A stretch of 64,000 nt of DNA, from positions 49,896,850-49,960,849 of the forward strand of contig OZ024795.1 in NCBI GenBank assembly GCA_964017045.1. The letters run 5' to 3'. The DNA comes from Omphiscola glabra. Its lineage: Eukaryota; Mollusca; Gastropoda; Lymnaeidae. Shown here in pieces: positions 21,323-33,862 of this stretch. The notes below the pieces were generated by a model. The model was not told the DNA's origin. It saw only the letters and a list, made by a program, of their open reading frames with translations, and did not search any database. Both the position numbers and the translations under genes were made by a program. Each line of letters begins with the position of its first letter. The stretch's first letter is position 1.

Positions 21323-22090
21323 ATATTTCACTAGTGAAATAGTTGGCCAATTTACACCATCATATTGCACTAGTGAAATAGTTGGCCAACCTGAGCCATC
21401 AAATTTCACTAGTGAAATAGTTGGCCAAATTGAGGCATCATATTGCACTAGTGAAATAGTTGGCCAACCTGAGCCATCACATTTCACTAGTGAAATAGTT
21501 GGCCAAATTGAGCCATCACATTTCACTAGTGAAATAGTTGGCCAAATTGAGCCATCATATTGCACTAGTGAAATAGTTGGCCAAATTGAGCCATCATATT
21601 GCACTAGTGAAATAGTTGGCCAAATTGAGCCATCATATTGCACTAGTGAAATAGTTGGCCTAATTGAGCCATCATATTGCACTAGTGAAATAGTTGGCCA
21701 ACCTGAGCCATCACATTTCACTAGTAAAATAGTTGGCCAAATTGAGCCATCACATTTCACTAGTTAAATAGTTGGCCAAATTGAGCCATCATATTGCACT
21801 AGTGAAATAGTTGGCCAAATTGAGCCATCATATTTCACTAGTGAAATAGTTGGCCAAATTGAGCCATCATATTGCCCTAGTGAAATAGTTGGTCAAATTG
21901 AGCCATCATATTGCACTAGTGAAATGGTTGGCCAACCTGAGCCATCACATTTCACTAGTAAAATAGTTGGCCAAATTGAGCCATCACATTTCACTAGTGA
22001 AATAGTTGGCCAAATTGAGGCATCATATTGCACTACTGAAATAGTTGGCCAAATTGAGCCATCATATTGCACTAGTGAAATAGTAAAAGG
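21323..22090. repeat. 39-bp minisatellite with two palindromes per unit
   Basis: About 19 copies of a 39-bp unit, ATTTCACTAGTGAAATAGTT then GGCCAAATTGAGCCATCAT. Many units contain the perfect 16-bp palindrome ATTTCACTAGTGAAAT (others have ATTGCAC, breaking one pair), and nearly all contain TTGGCCAA. The unit is 13 codons long, which explains the open frames. Confidence 0.95.
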
Positions 22091-22195
22091 GAAGACAATT
22101 GGATAGTTGGTGTTTATAGACTTGTCAAATGGAAGATTACTGGATAGTTGGTTTTTGTAGGATTGTTCAATTCTGTTTATGAAATAAAGTTATTT

Positions 22196-23618
22196 ATATG
22201 AGATCTGAGATGTCTACAGAAAGAGAGGTTGATGTCATATGAGATCTGAGATGTCTACAGAAAGAGACTTGATGTCATATGAGATGTCTACAGAAAGAGA
22301 GGTTGGTGTCATATGAGATGTCTACAGAAAGAGAGTTTGATGTCATATGAGATGTCTACAAAAAGAGAGTTTGATGTCATATTAGATCTGAGATGTCTAC
22401 AGAACGAGAGGTTGATGTCATATCAGATCTGAGATGTCTACAGAAAATGAGTTTGATGTCATATCAGATCTGAGATGTCTACAGAAAGAGAGGTTGATGT
22501 CATATCAGATCTGAGATGTCTACAAAAATAAGTTTGATGTCATATCAGATCTGAGATGTCTACAGAAAGAGAGGTTGTCATATCAGATATGAGATGTCTA
22601 CAGAAAGAGAGTTTGATGTCATATGAGATGTCTACAGAAAGAGAGTTTGATGTCATATGAGATCTGAGATGTCTACAGAAAGAGAGGTTGATATCATATC
22701 AGATCTGAGATGTCTACAGAAAGAGAGGTTGATGTCATATCAGATATGAGATGTCTACAGAAAGAGAGTTTGATGTCATATGAGATGTCTACAAAAAGAG
22801 AGTTTGATGTCATATGAGATCTGAGATGTCTACAGAAAGAGAGGTTGATGTCATATCAGATCTGAGATGTCTACAGAAAGAGAGTTTGATGTCATATCAG
22901 ATCTGAGATGTCTACAGAAAGAGAGGTTGATGTCATATCAGATATGAGATGTCTACAGAAAGAGAGTTTGATGTCATATCAGATCTGAGATGTCTACAGA
23001 AAGAGAGGTTGATGTCATATGAGATCTGAGATGTCTACAGAAAGAGAGTTTGATGTCATATGAGATGTCTACAGAAAGAGAGGTTGATGTCATATGAGAT
23101 GTCTACAGAAAGAGAGTTTGATGTCATATGAGATCTGAGATGTCTACAGAAAGAGAGGTTGATATCATATCAGATCTGAGATGTCTACAGAAAGAGAGGT
23201 TGATGCCATATCAGATATGAGATGTCTACAGAAAGAGAGGTTGATGTCATATCAGATCTGAGATGTCTACAGAAAGAGAGGTTGATGTCATATCAGATCT
23301 GAGATGTCTACAGAAAGAGAGGTTGATGTCATATGAGATCTGAGATGTCTACAGAAAGAGAGTTTGATGTCATATGAGATGTTTACAGAAAGAGAGGTTG
23401 ATGTCATATGAGATGTCTACAGAAAGAGAGTTTGACGTCATATGAGATCTGAGATGTCTACAGAAAGAGAGTTTGATGTCATATGAGATCTGAGATGTCT
23501 ACAGAAAGAGAGTTTGATGTCATATCAGATCTGAGATCTCTAGGGAAAGAGAGTTTGATGTCGTCTGAGATATGAAATGTCTACAGAAAGAGAATTTGAT
23601 GTCATATCAGATCTGAGA
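22196..23618. repeat. 41-bp minisatellite with 33-bp variants
   Basis: Roughly 36 copies of a 41-bp unit, GATCTGAGATGTCTACAGAA then AGAGAGGTTGATGTCATATC then A. A frequent 33-bp form lacks the eight bases between two GAGAT words. Blocks of several units recur in the same order, for example around 22600-22760 and 23040-23200. Confidence 0.95.
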
Positions 23619-24351
23619 GAAGATTGAGACCTAACATTTACACTAGGGGGGTTTGGGGGGTGGGGGGTTCTTAATCAGGGAGGCCCCCTGCCCACGGCGG
23701 GTGTGAAAGACATTGTCAAAGATGCGGTATGTCCAAGAAAATGGTGTTTATTTGCATGTTTATTTGCATGTTTATGTGCATGTTTGTCGTAGTGTTGCTG
23801 GTAAGATGTTGTGAAATAATAAGAGGTGTGACGCTGCAAATACGTTATTAACCCCCTGGTTTAGACTTTTTAAATATTTTTGTTACCGGTATGGAAGCTC
23901 CCCAGGAGACGAGATCGCCAGAGAAAAATATTTAACGGGAATCTATATTGAATTTTTTCACAATCTCATTTCTATTTATAGAAGTGTTCATTTCCGCAGA
24001 GAGAGAGAGACAGAGAGAGAGAGACAGAGAGAGGGAGAGAGAGAGACACATCAACACTTGAAAGGAATTCAGATGAACTGATATAAGAATAACAACTTTG
24101 TTGGTTTTATGGGCAGTGAGGAAATGAACATTATTTTTATATAATTTTTACATTATATATATGCAATTCTTTTGAGACTTTTTAGTTTTTTTATTTTAAG
24201 ATGGTTCGTTTTTTGTTAATGTTGGAACGCAAATGTGGTGATAATAAGTTAATGCTAAAATATATGATGGTCCTTGATAATGACTCCAATAATGAATTTG
24301 ATGGTGTGAACAAATATAAGAAGAGGGAACTGAATTTGATAGTTGAAAAGA
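23619..24351. other. Single-copy stretch with G-tract and GA-run
   Basis: Three runs of six G lie within 23646-23668 (possible G-quadruplex). A GA-rich microsatellite runs at about 23998-24050. No gene is recognised. Confidence 0.45.
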
Positions 24352-24562
24352 TAAGATTGTTGTTGTGGTGTGGTGGTTGGAAAGACAAGATGGTTGTTGT
24401 GGTGTGGTGGTTGGAAAGACAAGATTGTTGTTGTGGTGTGGTGGTTGGCAGGATAAGATTGTTGTTGTGGTGTGGTGGTTGGCAGGATAAGATTGATTTT
24501 GTGGTGTGGTGGTTGGCAGGATAAGATGGTTGTAGTGGTGTGGTGGTTGGTAGGATAAGATT
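24352..24562. repeat. 34-bp minisatellite
   Basis: About six copies of a 34-bp unit built on TTGTTGTGGTGTGGTGGTTG followed by GCAGGATAAGA. The strand is extremely G+T rich. Confidence 0.93.
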
Positions 24563-24702
24563 GTTGTTCTTGTATGGTGGTAGAAAGCATTCTAAACAAT
24601 GTTCCTAATATATTTAAAACGTATTTGTAACACAACGGTCACAATAGACAACATTAGTCAATGTTAAAATTTTGACAGTAATCATTGAATGGAAAGCTAC
24701 GG

Positions 24703-24932
24703 CTAAGTTTAACATGTAGATGACGCTAAGTTTAACATGTAGATGACGTTAAGTTTAACATGTAGATGACGTTAAGTTTAACATGTAGATGACGTTAAGT
24801 TTAACATGTATGTGACTTTAAATTTAACATGCAGATGACGTTAAGTTTAACATGTAGATGACGTTAATTTGAGCATGTAGATGACGTTAATTTGAGCATG
24901 TAGATGACGTCAATTTGAGCATGTAGATGACC
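24703..24932. repeat. 23-bp minisatellite
   Basis: About 10 copies. The left seven read TTAAGTTTAACATGTAGATG then ACG; the right three change to AATTTGAGCATGTAGATGAC. Each unit carries a TGACG word. Confidence 0.93.
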
Positions 24933-25064
24933 TAAAGAGTTGCATCAGGAAATTCTCTATAATTCCAATGTGTGCCTCATTGCTCCTATTGGTTTGTTAT
25001 TTCTATAGTAAAAAAAAATATTTTTACCGCACAAGCTTGAGCCACACATTTGCCCATTTGCTTT

Positions 25065-25726
25065 TATACAGTAGCTGTGTACCAAGATATGGCACATCAA
25101 AGTTATACAGTAGCTGTGTACCAAGATATGGCACATCAAAGTTATACAGTAGCTGTGTACCAAGATATGGCACATCAAAGTTATACAGTAGCTGTGTACC
25201 ACGATATGGCACATCAAAGTTATACAGTAGCTGTGTACCACGATATGGCACATCAAAGTTATACAGTAGCTGTGTACCACGATATGGCACATCAAAGTTA
25301 TACAGTCGATGTGTACCAAGATATGGCACATCAAAGTTATACAGTAGCTGTGTACCACGATATGGCACATCAAAGTTATACAGTCGATGTGTACCAAGAT
25401 ATGGCACATCAAAGTTATACAGTAGCTGTGTACCAAGATATGGCACATCAAAGTTATACAGTAGCTGTGTACCAAGATATGGCACATCAAAGTTATACAG
25501 TAACTGTGTACCAAGATATGGCACATCAAAGTTATACAGTAGCTGTGTACCAAGATATGGCATATCAAAGTTATACAGTAGCTGTGTACCAAGATATGGC
25601 ACATCAAAGTTATACAGTAACTGTGTACCACGATATGGCACATCAAAGTTATACAGTAGCTGTGTACCAAGATATGGCACATGAAAGTTATACAGTAGCT
25701 GTGTACCAAGATATTGTACGTTAAAG
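25065..25726. repeat. 39-bp minisatellite
   Basis: About 17 copies of a 39-bp unit, TACAGTAGCTGTGTACCAAG then ATATGGCACATCAAAGTTA. Alternative forms have CCACGAT or CAGTCGATG. Thirteen-codon periodicity keeps frames open on both strands (for example YGTSKLYSSCVPR); these are not genes. Confidence 0.95.
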
Positions 25727-25775
25727 TCTAGACAATAAAGAGTGTTATAATCATATATTGATTTAATTTTTTCAA

Positions 25776-25890
25776 TTGTTTGTTGTGTGTGTGTGTGAGC
25801 CTGTGTGCATTTGTGTGTGGCATTTTTGTGTGTGCTTACATGTATGTGTGTTTGCATATGTGTGTGTGTGTGTGCGTGTGTCTAAACGAA
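25776..25890. repeat. GT-rich low-complexity tract
   Basis: Irregular TGTGTG sequence broken by GCATTTG and TACATGTATG. Confidence 0.85.
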
Positions 25891-25937
25891 AGAACAAGGC
25901 ACCAAAACTAAATATATCTCAAATTTTACCCGAACCT

Positions 25938-26215
25938 TCAAGATTTCATTACAAGTTACAATGAATGTTCTGAGAATGTCATTCCAGCTACAGTTCAAGA
26001 TTTCATTACAAGTTACAATGAATGTTCTGAGAATGTCATTCCAGCTACAGTTTAAGATTTCATTACAAGTTACAATGAATGTTCTGAGAATGTCATTCCA
26101 GCTACAGTTCAAGATTTCATTACAAGTTACAATGAATGTTCTGAGAATGTCACTCCAGCTACAGTTTAAGATTTCATTACAAGTTACAATGAATGTTCTG
26201 AGAATGTGAGAATCT
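25938..26215. repeat. 57-bp minisatellite
   Basis: Nearly five copies of a 57-bp unit containing AAGATTTCATTACAAGTTAC and AATGAATGTTCTGAGAATGT. The unit is 19 codons long, so an open frame runs through. Confidence 0.93.
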
Positions 26216-26927
26216 CATCCCAGCTACAGTCCATTTCCTGTGGGCCATAATGTCACATCTCTCATCAGCCACTAACATGTTTTTACTCACACAGAAATAT
26301 TTACTCACTTCGGAGGACCTCGACTTTAAGAGAAAAACCTGAATGTTAATTTTCTTGAGCCATAAAAAATACTTCTGGTTTTTAGCCTCCCGCTCTACCC
26401 CACCCATGTCTTGCTACCCAGCCCAAGCTCCTTCCCTCCACCCACATCCAAGCCAAGTTACCACCCCCTATTCTTTTCCACCCCCACCCCACTTCCCCTC
26501 TCTGCCCTTTCAAAGTCCCCAGAATTACGAGTCTTGACATCAAGTATTAATTTGCCGCCCCGAGATTCCTTGTTGAAATAAGATAGACAACTCTTCAGGC
26601 CAGGCGTCTCACCAGAAGGTCATCAGAGTAGGAGACCCCTGTCAGACGCTGCCATTTGAACCAACTTCTAGTCTAACTCGTTAAGTGGACTGACCGCACC
26701 TGAGACATGACCCTCGGGATGAGACGGGTCAAAGTGGCAACCCTCCCTCCCTTCCCCTCCCCCACTCACATTTTTAAAAAACCCTTTTAAGTTAAAACGT
26801 TTAAAATCCCAGTTCCCAAAAATATTTCTTCTTTTAGAAACATTATATCAGATCGAACATAGAACAAGAAAGTAAGAACGTCAAGTCTTATATTAGCACG
26901 GAGCTGGGGGCATTTTATAGGTCAGGC
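26216..26927. other. Single-copy stretch, C-rich in the middle
   Basis: A pyrimidine-rich segment lies at about 26390-26520. No exon or element is recognised. Confidence 0.4.
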
Positions 26928-27300
26928 TATTCTGAGTCAATACCCGGCTATTCTGAGTCAATACCCGGCTATTCTGAGTCAATACCCGGCTATTCTGCGT
27001 CAATACCCGGTTATTCTGAGTCAATACCCGGCTATTTTGAGTCAATACCCGGCTATTCTGAGTCGATACCCGGCTATTCTGAGTCAATACCCGGCTATTC
27101 TGAGTCAATACCCGGCTATTCTGAGTCGATACCCGGCTATTCTGAGTCGATACCCGGCTCTTCTGAGTCAATACCCGGCTATTCTGAGACCATACCCGGC
27201 TATTCTGAGACAATACCCCGCTATTCTGAGACCATACCCGGCTATTCTGAGACCATACCCCGCTATTCTGATACTATACCTGGCTATTTTGTGACAATAA
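26928..27300. repeat. 21-bp minisatellite
   Basis: About 17 copies of a 21-bp unit, CGGCTATTCTGAGTCAATAC then C. Variants GTCGATAC and GACCATAC cluster to the right. Seven-codon periodicity explains the frames. Confidence 0.95.
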
Positions 27301-27869
27301 CCGGCGGGTCCGCGTCTGGGTGTTCCAAAACACAATTTATTTCTTATTTTCTATAATGGGTTACACCCAATGGGGCAAGAGAAAAGTGCAGGTTTAGAAC
27401 CAGTAGCGATCATGAAGGCATCAAAAGTTGAAGGCTTCAAAACACTACCAGCGTAATAACATTAATCCTAACCCAGCGGTTCTCAACCTTTTTATTGATT
27501 CGACCACATTAGAACATTTGACAAGATTTGGCCACCCACAATCTTAATTATTCCTTGTAATTGAGAAACAGATGTTGTTTTTTTTGGGGGGGGGGGGGGC
27601 GGGGGGAGAGCAGAGTAGTTGTTATTGCTGTTGTATACACAAAGGAGTTGGTACTTTAATTTTAATCGTGTTTGGGGTTGGCGTGTGGTGTGGGAAGCAT
27701 AAACAGAGGTTAAGGGATGTAAAGGGTGGGGGGGGGGTGTATGTTGACGGGGTTCTGTAAGTGGGTTCTCTAGAGACGGTTTTCTAGAGGGGTCTGTATA
27801 GATGTGTCTCTGAAGAGGGTCTCCGTTAGTCAACGCCAGGAAATGTTTGATAAATCCCCCCGAACTTGT
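27301..27869. other. Single-copy stretch with poly-G
   Basis: A 14-G run (27586-27599) is followed by C and six more G. A SPIN-like start CAGCGGTTCTCAACC is at about 27474, without a matching end. No gene is recognised. Confidence 0.4.
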
Positions 27870-28246
27870 TACAGTTTTGTTTGCAAGCTGTCAACTTTGA
27901 CGACTAGACTCACTGGTTACAGTTTTGTGTGCAAGCTGTCAACTGTGACGACTAGAATCACTGGTTACAGTTTTGTGTGCAAGCTGTCAACTTTGACGAC
28001 TAGACTCACTGGTTACAGTTTTGTGTGCAAGCTGTCAACTTTGACGACTAGACTCACTGGTTACAGTTTTGTGTGCAAGCTGTCAACTTTGAAGACTAGA
28101 ATCACTGGTTACAGTTTTGTGTGCAAGCTGTCAACTTTGACGACTAGACTCACTGGTTACAGTTTTGTTTGCAAGCTGTCAACTTTGACGACTAGAATCA
28201 CTGGTTACAGTTTTGTGTGCAAGCTGTCAACTTTGACGACTAGAAT
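27870..28246. repeat. 48-bp minisatellite
   Basis: Eight copies of a 48-bp unit containing GGTTACAGTTTTGTGTGCAA and GCTGTCAACTTTGACGACTA. Unit length is 16 codons, so the frame 27804-28265 stays open as an artefact. Confidence 0.95.
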
Positions 28247-28486
28247 CACACACACAATTTTTTAATGAAAAGGAAAAGAAAAAAAACTTAAAATTCGTAC
28301 ATTTTTTGAAAAGTAACTTCCAAACTTCAAGCAGCTGCTGATCTACCCGATGAATCTTTCTTTTATTTTGGAATGTGAAATTTTAAAATGAAAACTCATA
28401 TTAGAAAAAGTTGACATTTTACACAGACAAATCTCCTAAGAAATCTGAAAATTTCAAGCGACCCCTTCCATTTTGTCATGCGTATT

Positions 28487-29866
28487 CCCCTGCTACCATG
28501 TCCCCCTGCTACCATGTCCCCCTGCTACCATGACCCCTGCTACCATGTCCCCCTGCTACCATGTCCCCCCTGCCACCATGTTCCCCTGCTACCATGTCCC
28601 CCTGCTACCATGTCCCCCTGATACCATGTCCCCCTGCTACCATGTCCCCCTGCTACCATGTCCCCCCTGCCACCATGTTCCCCTGCTACCATGTCCCCCT
28701 GCCCCCATGTCCCCCTGCCCCCCATGTCCCCCTGCCCCCCATTTCCCCCTGCCCCCATGTCCCCCTGCCCCCATGTCCCCCTGCTACCATGTTCCCCTGC
28801 CCCCATGTCCCCCTTCTACCATGTTCCCCTGCCCCCATGTCCCCCTGCTACCATGTCCCCCTGCTACCATGTCCCCCTGCTACCATGTTCCCCTGCTACC
28901 ATGTTCCCCTGCTACCATGTCCCCCTGCTACCATGTCCCCCTGCTACCATGTTCCCCTGCTACCATGTTCCCCTGCTACCATGTTCCCCTGCTACCATGT
29001 CCCCCTGCTACCATGTTCCCCTGCTACCATGTTCCCCTGCTACAATGTCCCCCTGCTACCATGTCCCCCCTGCCCCCATGTGCCCCTGCTACCATGTTCC
29101 CCTGCCCCCATGTCCCCCTGCTACCATGTCCCCCTGCTACCATGTCCCCCTGCTACCATGTTCCCCTGCTACCATGTCCACCTGTTACCATGTCCCCCTG
29201 CTACCATGTTCCCCTGCTACCATGTTCCCCTGTTACCATGTTCCCCTGCTACCATGTTCCCCTGCTACCATGTTCCCCTGCTACCATGTCCCCCTGCTAC
29301 CATGTTCCCCTGCTACCATGTCCACCTGCTACCATGTCCCCCTGCTACCATGTCCCCCTGCTACCATGTTCCCCTGCTACCATGTCCCCCTGCTATCATG
29401 TTCCCCTGCCCCCATGTCCCACTACTACCATGTCCCCCTGGTACCATGTCCCCCTGCTACAATGTCCCCCTGCTACCATGTTCCCCTGCTACCATGTCCC
29501 CCTGCCCCCATGTCCCCCCTGCCCCCATGTCCCCCTGCCCCCATGTCCCCCTGCTACCATGTTCCCCTGCTACCATGTCCCCCTGCCCCCATGACCCCCT
29601 GCCCCCATGTCTCCCTGCCCCCATGTCCCCCTGCTACCATGTCCCCCTGCTACCATGTTCCCCTGCTACCATGTCCCCCTGCTACCATGTTCCCCTGCCC
29701 CCATGTCCCCCTGCCCCCATGTCCCCCTGCCCCCATGTTCCCCTGCTACCATGTCCCCCTGCCCCCATGTCCCCCTGCCCCCATGTCCCCCTGCCCCCAT
29801 GTCCCCCTGCCCCCATGTCCCCCTGTTAACATGTCCCCCTGCCCCCATGTCCCCCTGCCACCCTGA
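28487..29866. repeat. 16-bp pyrimidine-rich minisatellite, 1.4 kb
   Basis: About 86 copies of a 16-bp unit, CCCCCTGCTACCATGT, alternating with CCCCTGCCCCCATGT-like variants and occasional GTTCCCC. The plus strand is strongly C-rich and the minus strand G-rich. Absence of stops in the unit gives three overlapping open plus-strand frames of 370-420 residues, which should not be called genes. Confidence 0.95.
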
Positions 29867-30104
29867 CCCCCATCGCCCACCCCCTAAAAAAGCATGTACG
29901 TCAAAATGTTATAAAAATACAATGGCTTCCCGTTGTTGCCACCTATTTTTTCAACTTCCTTTGTTCCAAGCTGTTTTGTTAAGTCTAACCTCGATACCAG
30001 TATGAGCAGGTTCGATGTAAACAGACCGAATAACATCGTTTTTTTAGTTTATTCTTTTATTCAGAATAATGTCTTACTTTTCAATTCACGTTATCGTCGT
30101 CAAA

Positions 30105-31185
30105 TTCATGTCATCCAATCCATGTCCTCCAATCCATGTCATCCAATCCATGGCATCCAATCCATGGCATCCAATCAATGTCATCCCATTCATGTCATCC
30201 AATCCACGTCCTCCAATCCATGTCATCCAATACATGTCCTCCAATCCATGTCATCCAATCCATGTCATTCAATCCATGTCATCCAATCAATGTCCTCCAA
30301 TTCATGTCATCCAACCAATGTCATCCAATCCATGTCATCCAATCAATGTCATCCAATCCATGTCATCCAATCAATGTCATCCAATCCATGTCCTCCAATC
30401 AATGTCATCCAATCCATGTCATCCAATCCATGTCATTCAACTCATGTCATCCAATCCATGTCATCCAATCAATGTTATCCTATCCATGTCATCCAATCAA
30501 TGTCATTCAATCCAGGTCATCCAATCAATGTCATCCAATCAATGTCATCCAATTCATGACATCCAATTCATGTCATTATATCCATGACATCCAATACATG
30601 TCATCCAATCAATGTCATCCAATCCATGTCATCCAATCAATGTCAACCAATCCATTTCTTTCTAATTTATGTCATCCCAATTCATGTCATTCTAATTCAT
30701 GTTATCCCAATTCATATCATCCAATCCATGTCATTCAATCCATGTCATCCAATCCATGACATCCAATTAATGTCAACCAATCCATGTCATTCAATCCATG
30801 ACATCCAATTAATGTCAACCAATCCATGTCATTCAATCAATGCTATCCAATCCATTTCAACCCATTTCATGTCCTCCAATCCATGACATCCAATACATGT
30901 CATCCAATCAATGTTATCCAATCCATGTCAACCCAATTTATGTTATCCCAATTCATGTCCTACAATCATGACATCAAATCCATGCTATCCCAATTCATGT
31001 CATCCCAATTCATGTCCTCCAATCTATGTCATCCAATCCATGACATCCAATTCATTTCAACTAATTCATGTCATCTTAATCTATGTCACCCCAATTCACC
31101 CCACATCCAACTCATGTCTTTCATTCCATGTCATCCTATCCATATAATCCAATTCATGTCATCCAATCCATTCCCTCCAACCCAT
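30105..31185. repeat. 14-bp minisatellite (CATGTCATCCAATC), 1.1 kb
   Basis: About 77 copies of CATGTCATCCAATC. Single-base variants (AATCAATG, CCTCC, GGCATCC) are common on the left; the right third (from about 30650) is more degenerate. The right flank reads GTTTACTTAGCCAAACTAT and is shared with the inverted array at 34.4 kb. Confidence 0.95.
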
Positions 31186-31592
31186 GTTTACTTAGCCAAA
31201 CTATGGCAACCACAAATGATATAAAAGTTGATATGATATGAACCAACCCATTTGCTATAAATTTTTCCTACATGGTCGTACCCCATTAAATTGATAAACC
31301 TCTCACAATCTCATATGCAGTAGAACTAACTGGGACTTAGAATAGTCCGGAAACCCTTTTGGAAATATCAACAGGCCAATGTTTTCGACACACACCACTA
31401 CATATTTCATTTTCAACATATCAAAACACGTCCAAGTATCCTAGCTTCTTGCTTAACATCCCCTAAGCACACTGTCACAATACACTCCATTATCTCTAAC
31501 ACATTGCCACATATCTCCAACATATTGCAGCATTTAATAATAATCATTAAAAAAACATTTCTTAGCTCTTTATTGACCACGAACATGTCTTT
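31186..31592. other. Single-copy stretch
   Basis: No supported feature beyond the shared array flank at its left edge. Confidence 0.4.
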
Positions 31593-31868
31593 TGTCTACT
31601 TTGTATTGCCCAGAAACATGTATTATGCCCTCTTTGTATTTCCCATGAACATGTATAATGTCTAATTTGTATTACCCATGAACATTGTATTATGTCTACT
31701 ATGTATTGGCCATGAACTGGAATTGTCTACTTTGTATTGCCCATTAACAAGTTTTATGTCTACTTTGTATTGCCCATGAACTTGTATTATGTCTACTTTG
31801 TATTGCCCATGAACTTGTATTATGTCTGCCTTGTATTGCCCATGAACATGTATTATGTCTACTTTTGG
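31593..31868. repeat. 35-bp minisatellite
   Basis: About eight copies of a 35-bp unit, TGTCTACTTTGTATTGCCCA then TGAACATGTATTATG. The outer copies are more diverged. Confidence 0.92.
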
Positions 31869-32562
31869 TCGCTCTAGCAAACGAGAACATTTAAATCTAT
31901 TCATTATTACTTTTCACCGCCTGACAATTTACACAACACACTGTAAGTGACCCAAGAGGTGACGTGTTATCAGCCGACCAGACGTTCATTGTGGGTGACG
32001 TTACATGAATGCATCTTCCAGACGTCTGGAAGTAGAAATACAGTCTAATTATGACGTTAATTATGGACATTTGTTTAAACTGAGCCATCTTTAGGCTTTA
32101 ATCACCTCTGAACTGTAAGATCTGATCGTCAGGAGCAGGAAGTGTCGGGAGAGGGGGGGGAAACAAGATCTGAGGATAACGTTTTCCTGAATGCACCGTA
32201 ATGTGCACTACTTTGTAAAACAAGAGAACTTCACAACAGCAATCCAACACAACGCTATGTCTAAATGTGGCACAAAAAGAAGTTCACTAAATCTGTGATT
32301 GCTAAAGTTTTGACTTCTAGGCTGCTTATTTCTGCTCTGACATTGATCATGTGTCATCAAATTGTTGACGAATCACTCTTTTCTTACATATATGTATTTA
32401 GACTGCTGGTCATCTACTGCACTTTGGTCTATTTTCCAGTCGTATTGACAAGGTCCTGCCATCGGGTCAAATAGGCCAGGACGAGAGAGTGGGGCTGACG
32501 AATTGAGCAACTCACTTCCACTTTAAAACAGCTCATGATGACCCGATGGCAGGATCAAATAG
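31869..32562. other. Single-copy stretch with a long hairpin
   Basis: It contains a perfect 16-bp inverted repeat: TCCTGCCATCGGGTCA at 32454-32469 and its complement TGACCCGATGGCAGGA at 32539-32554, with a 69-base loop. The right arm sits immediately before the 18-bp array. No gene is recognised. Confidence 0.6.
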
Positions 32563-33366
32563 GTCCTGCTACTCAAGTCAAGCTGCTACTCAAGTCAAGC
32601 CTGCTACTCAAGTCAAGCTGCTACTCAAGTCAAGCTGCTACTCAAGTCAAGCCTGCTACTCAAGTCAAGCGTGCTACTCAAGTCAAGACTGCTACTCAAG
32701 TCAAGACTGCTACTCAAGTCAAGACTGCTACTCAAGTCAAGACTGCTACTCAAGTCAAGGCTGCTACTCAAGTCAAGACTGCTACTCAAGTCAAGACTGC
32801 TACTCAAGTCAAGACTGCTACTCAAGTCAAGACTGCTACTCAAGTCAAGACTGCTACTCAAGTCAAGGCTGCTACTCAAGTCAAGACTGCTACTCAAGTC
32901 AAGACTGCTACTCAAGTCAAGACTGCTACTCAAGTCAAGGCTGCTACTCAAGTCAAGACTGCTACTCAAGTCAAGACTGCTACTCAAGTCAAGACTGCTA
33001 CTAAAGTCAAGACTGCTACTCAAGTCAAGCTGCTACTCAAGTCAAGCCTGCTACTCAATTCAAGACTGCTACTCAAGTCAAGACTGCTACTCAAGTCAAG
33101 ACTGCTACTCAAGTCAAGACTGCTACTCAAGTCAAGGCTGCTACTCAAGTCAAGACTGCTACTCAAGTCAAGACTGCTACTCAAGTCAAGACTGCTACTC
33201 AAGTCAAGGCTGTTACTCAAGTCAAGACTGCTACTCAAGTCAAGACTGCTACTCAAGTCAAGGCTGCTCCTCAAGTCAAGGCTGCTACTCAAGTCAAGGC
33301 TGCTACTCAAGTCAAGACTGCTACTCAAGTCAAGACTGCTACTCAAGTCAAGACTGCTACTAAAGT
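32563..33366. repeat. 18-bp minisatellite
   Basis: About 44 copies of CAAGTCAAGACTGCTACT. Variants have AAGG instead of AAGA, and a few copies have 17 bp (AAGCTG). Six-codon periodicity yields open frames on both strands (LLLKSR, QVKTAT, SSSLDL); a 17-bp copy shifts the frame. Confidence 0.95.
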
Positions 33367-33564
33367 AGTCAAGAACTGCCTTGGTCATATTCGAGTGCGA
33401 AGGACGACAATACAAATAGTAAGCAAATATGTTTAAATTTTTAAAAATTAATCAGATTATCAATTCCTTACAAACTACAACTGAACCCTATATAAATTTG
33501 TCGTCAATCAGGGATCAGATATTAGAAGCAAGCTAGTAAAGGTAAGGCTATTATGAATGTGCCC

Positions 33565-33862
33565 CAAACACAGAGCCACCATTTATGTAGCCCATACACA
33601 GAGCCACCATTTATGTAGCCCACACATAGAGCCACCATTTATGTAGCCCACACACGGAGCCACCATTTATGTGGCCCACACACAGAGCCACCATTTATGT
33701 GGCCCACACACGGAGCCACCATTTATGTGGCCCACACACAGAGCCACCATTTATGTGGCCCACACACGGAGCCACCATTTATGTGGCCCACACACAGAGC
33801 CACCATTTATGTGGCCCACACACACAGCCACCATTTATGTGGCCCACACATAGAGCCACCAT
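33565..33862. repeat. 28-bp minisatellite
   Basis: About 10-11 copies of a 28-bp unit, GCCACCATTTATGTGGCCCA then CACACAGA. The left copies read TGTAGCCC in place of TGTGGCCC. Confidence 0.95.

Noticed and set aside
23646..23668. G-quadruplex candidate (three G6 runs)
   Set aside because: Plausible by sequence, but only three separate runs and no context that gives it a role; left as a remark in the region entry.
24957..25857. Frames of 224-277 codons on both strands with 13-residue repeats
   Set aside because: Product of the 39-bp array; simultaneous openness of several frames on both strands argues against selection for coding.
27474..27560. Fifth SPIN element, starting CAGCGGTTCTCAACC
   Set aside because: Only the first 15 bases match; the interior differs and no right end or target duplication was found. 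Possibly another hAT family with similar ends.
28473..29866. Three overlapping 370-420-codon frames rich in Pro, Cys and His
   Set aside because: Direct read-through of the 16-bp C-rich array in all three frames; no non-repetitive coding sequence is attached.
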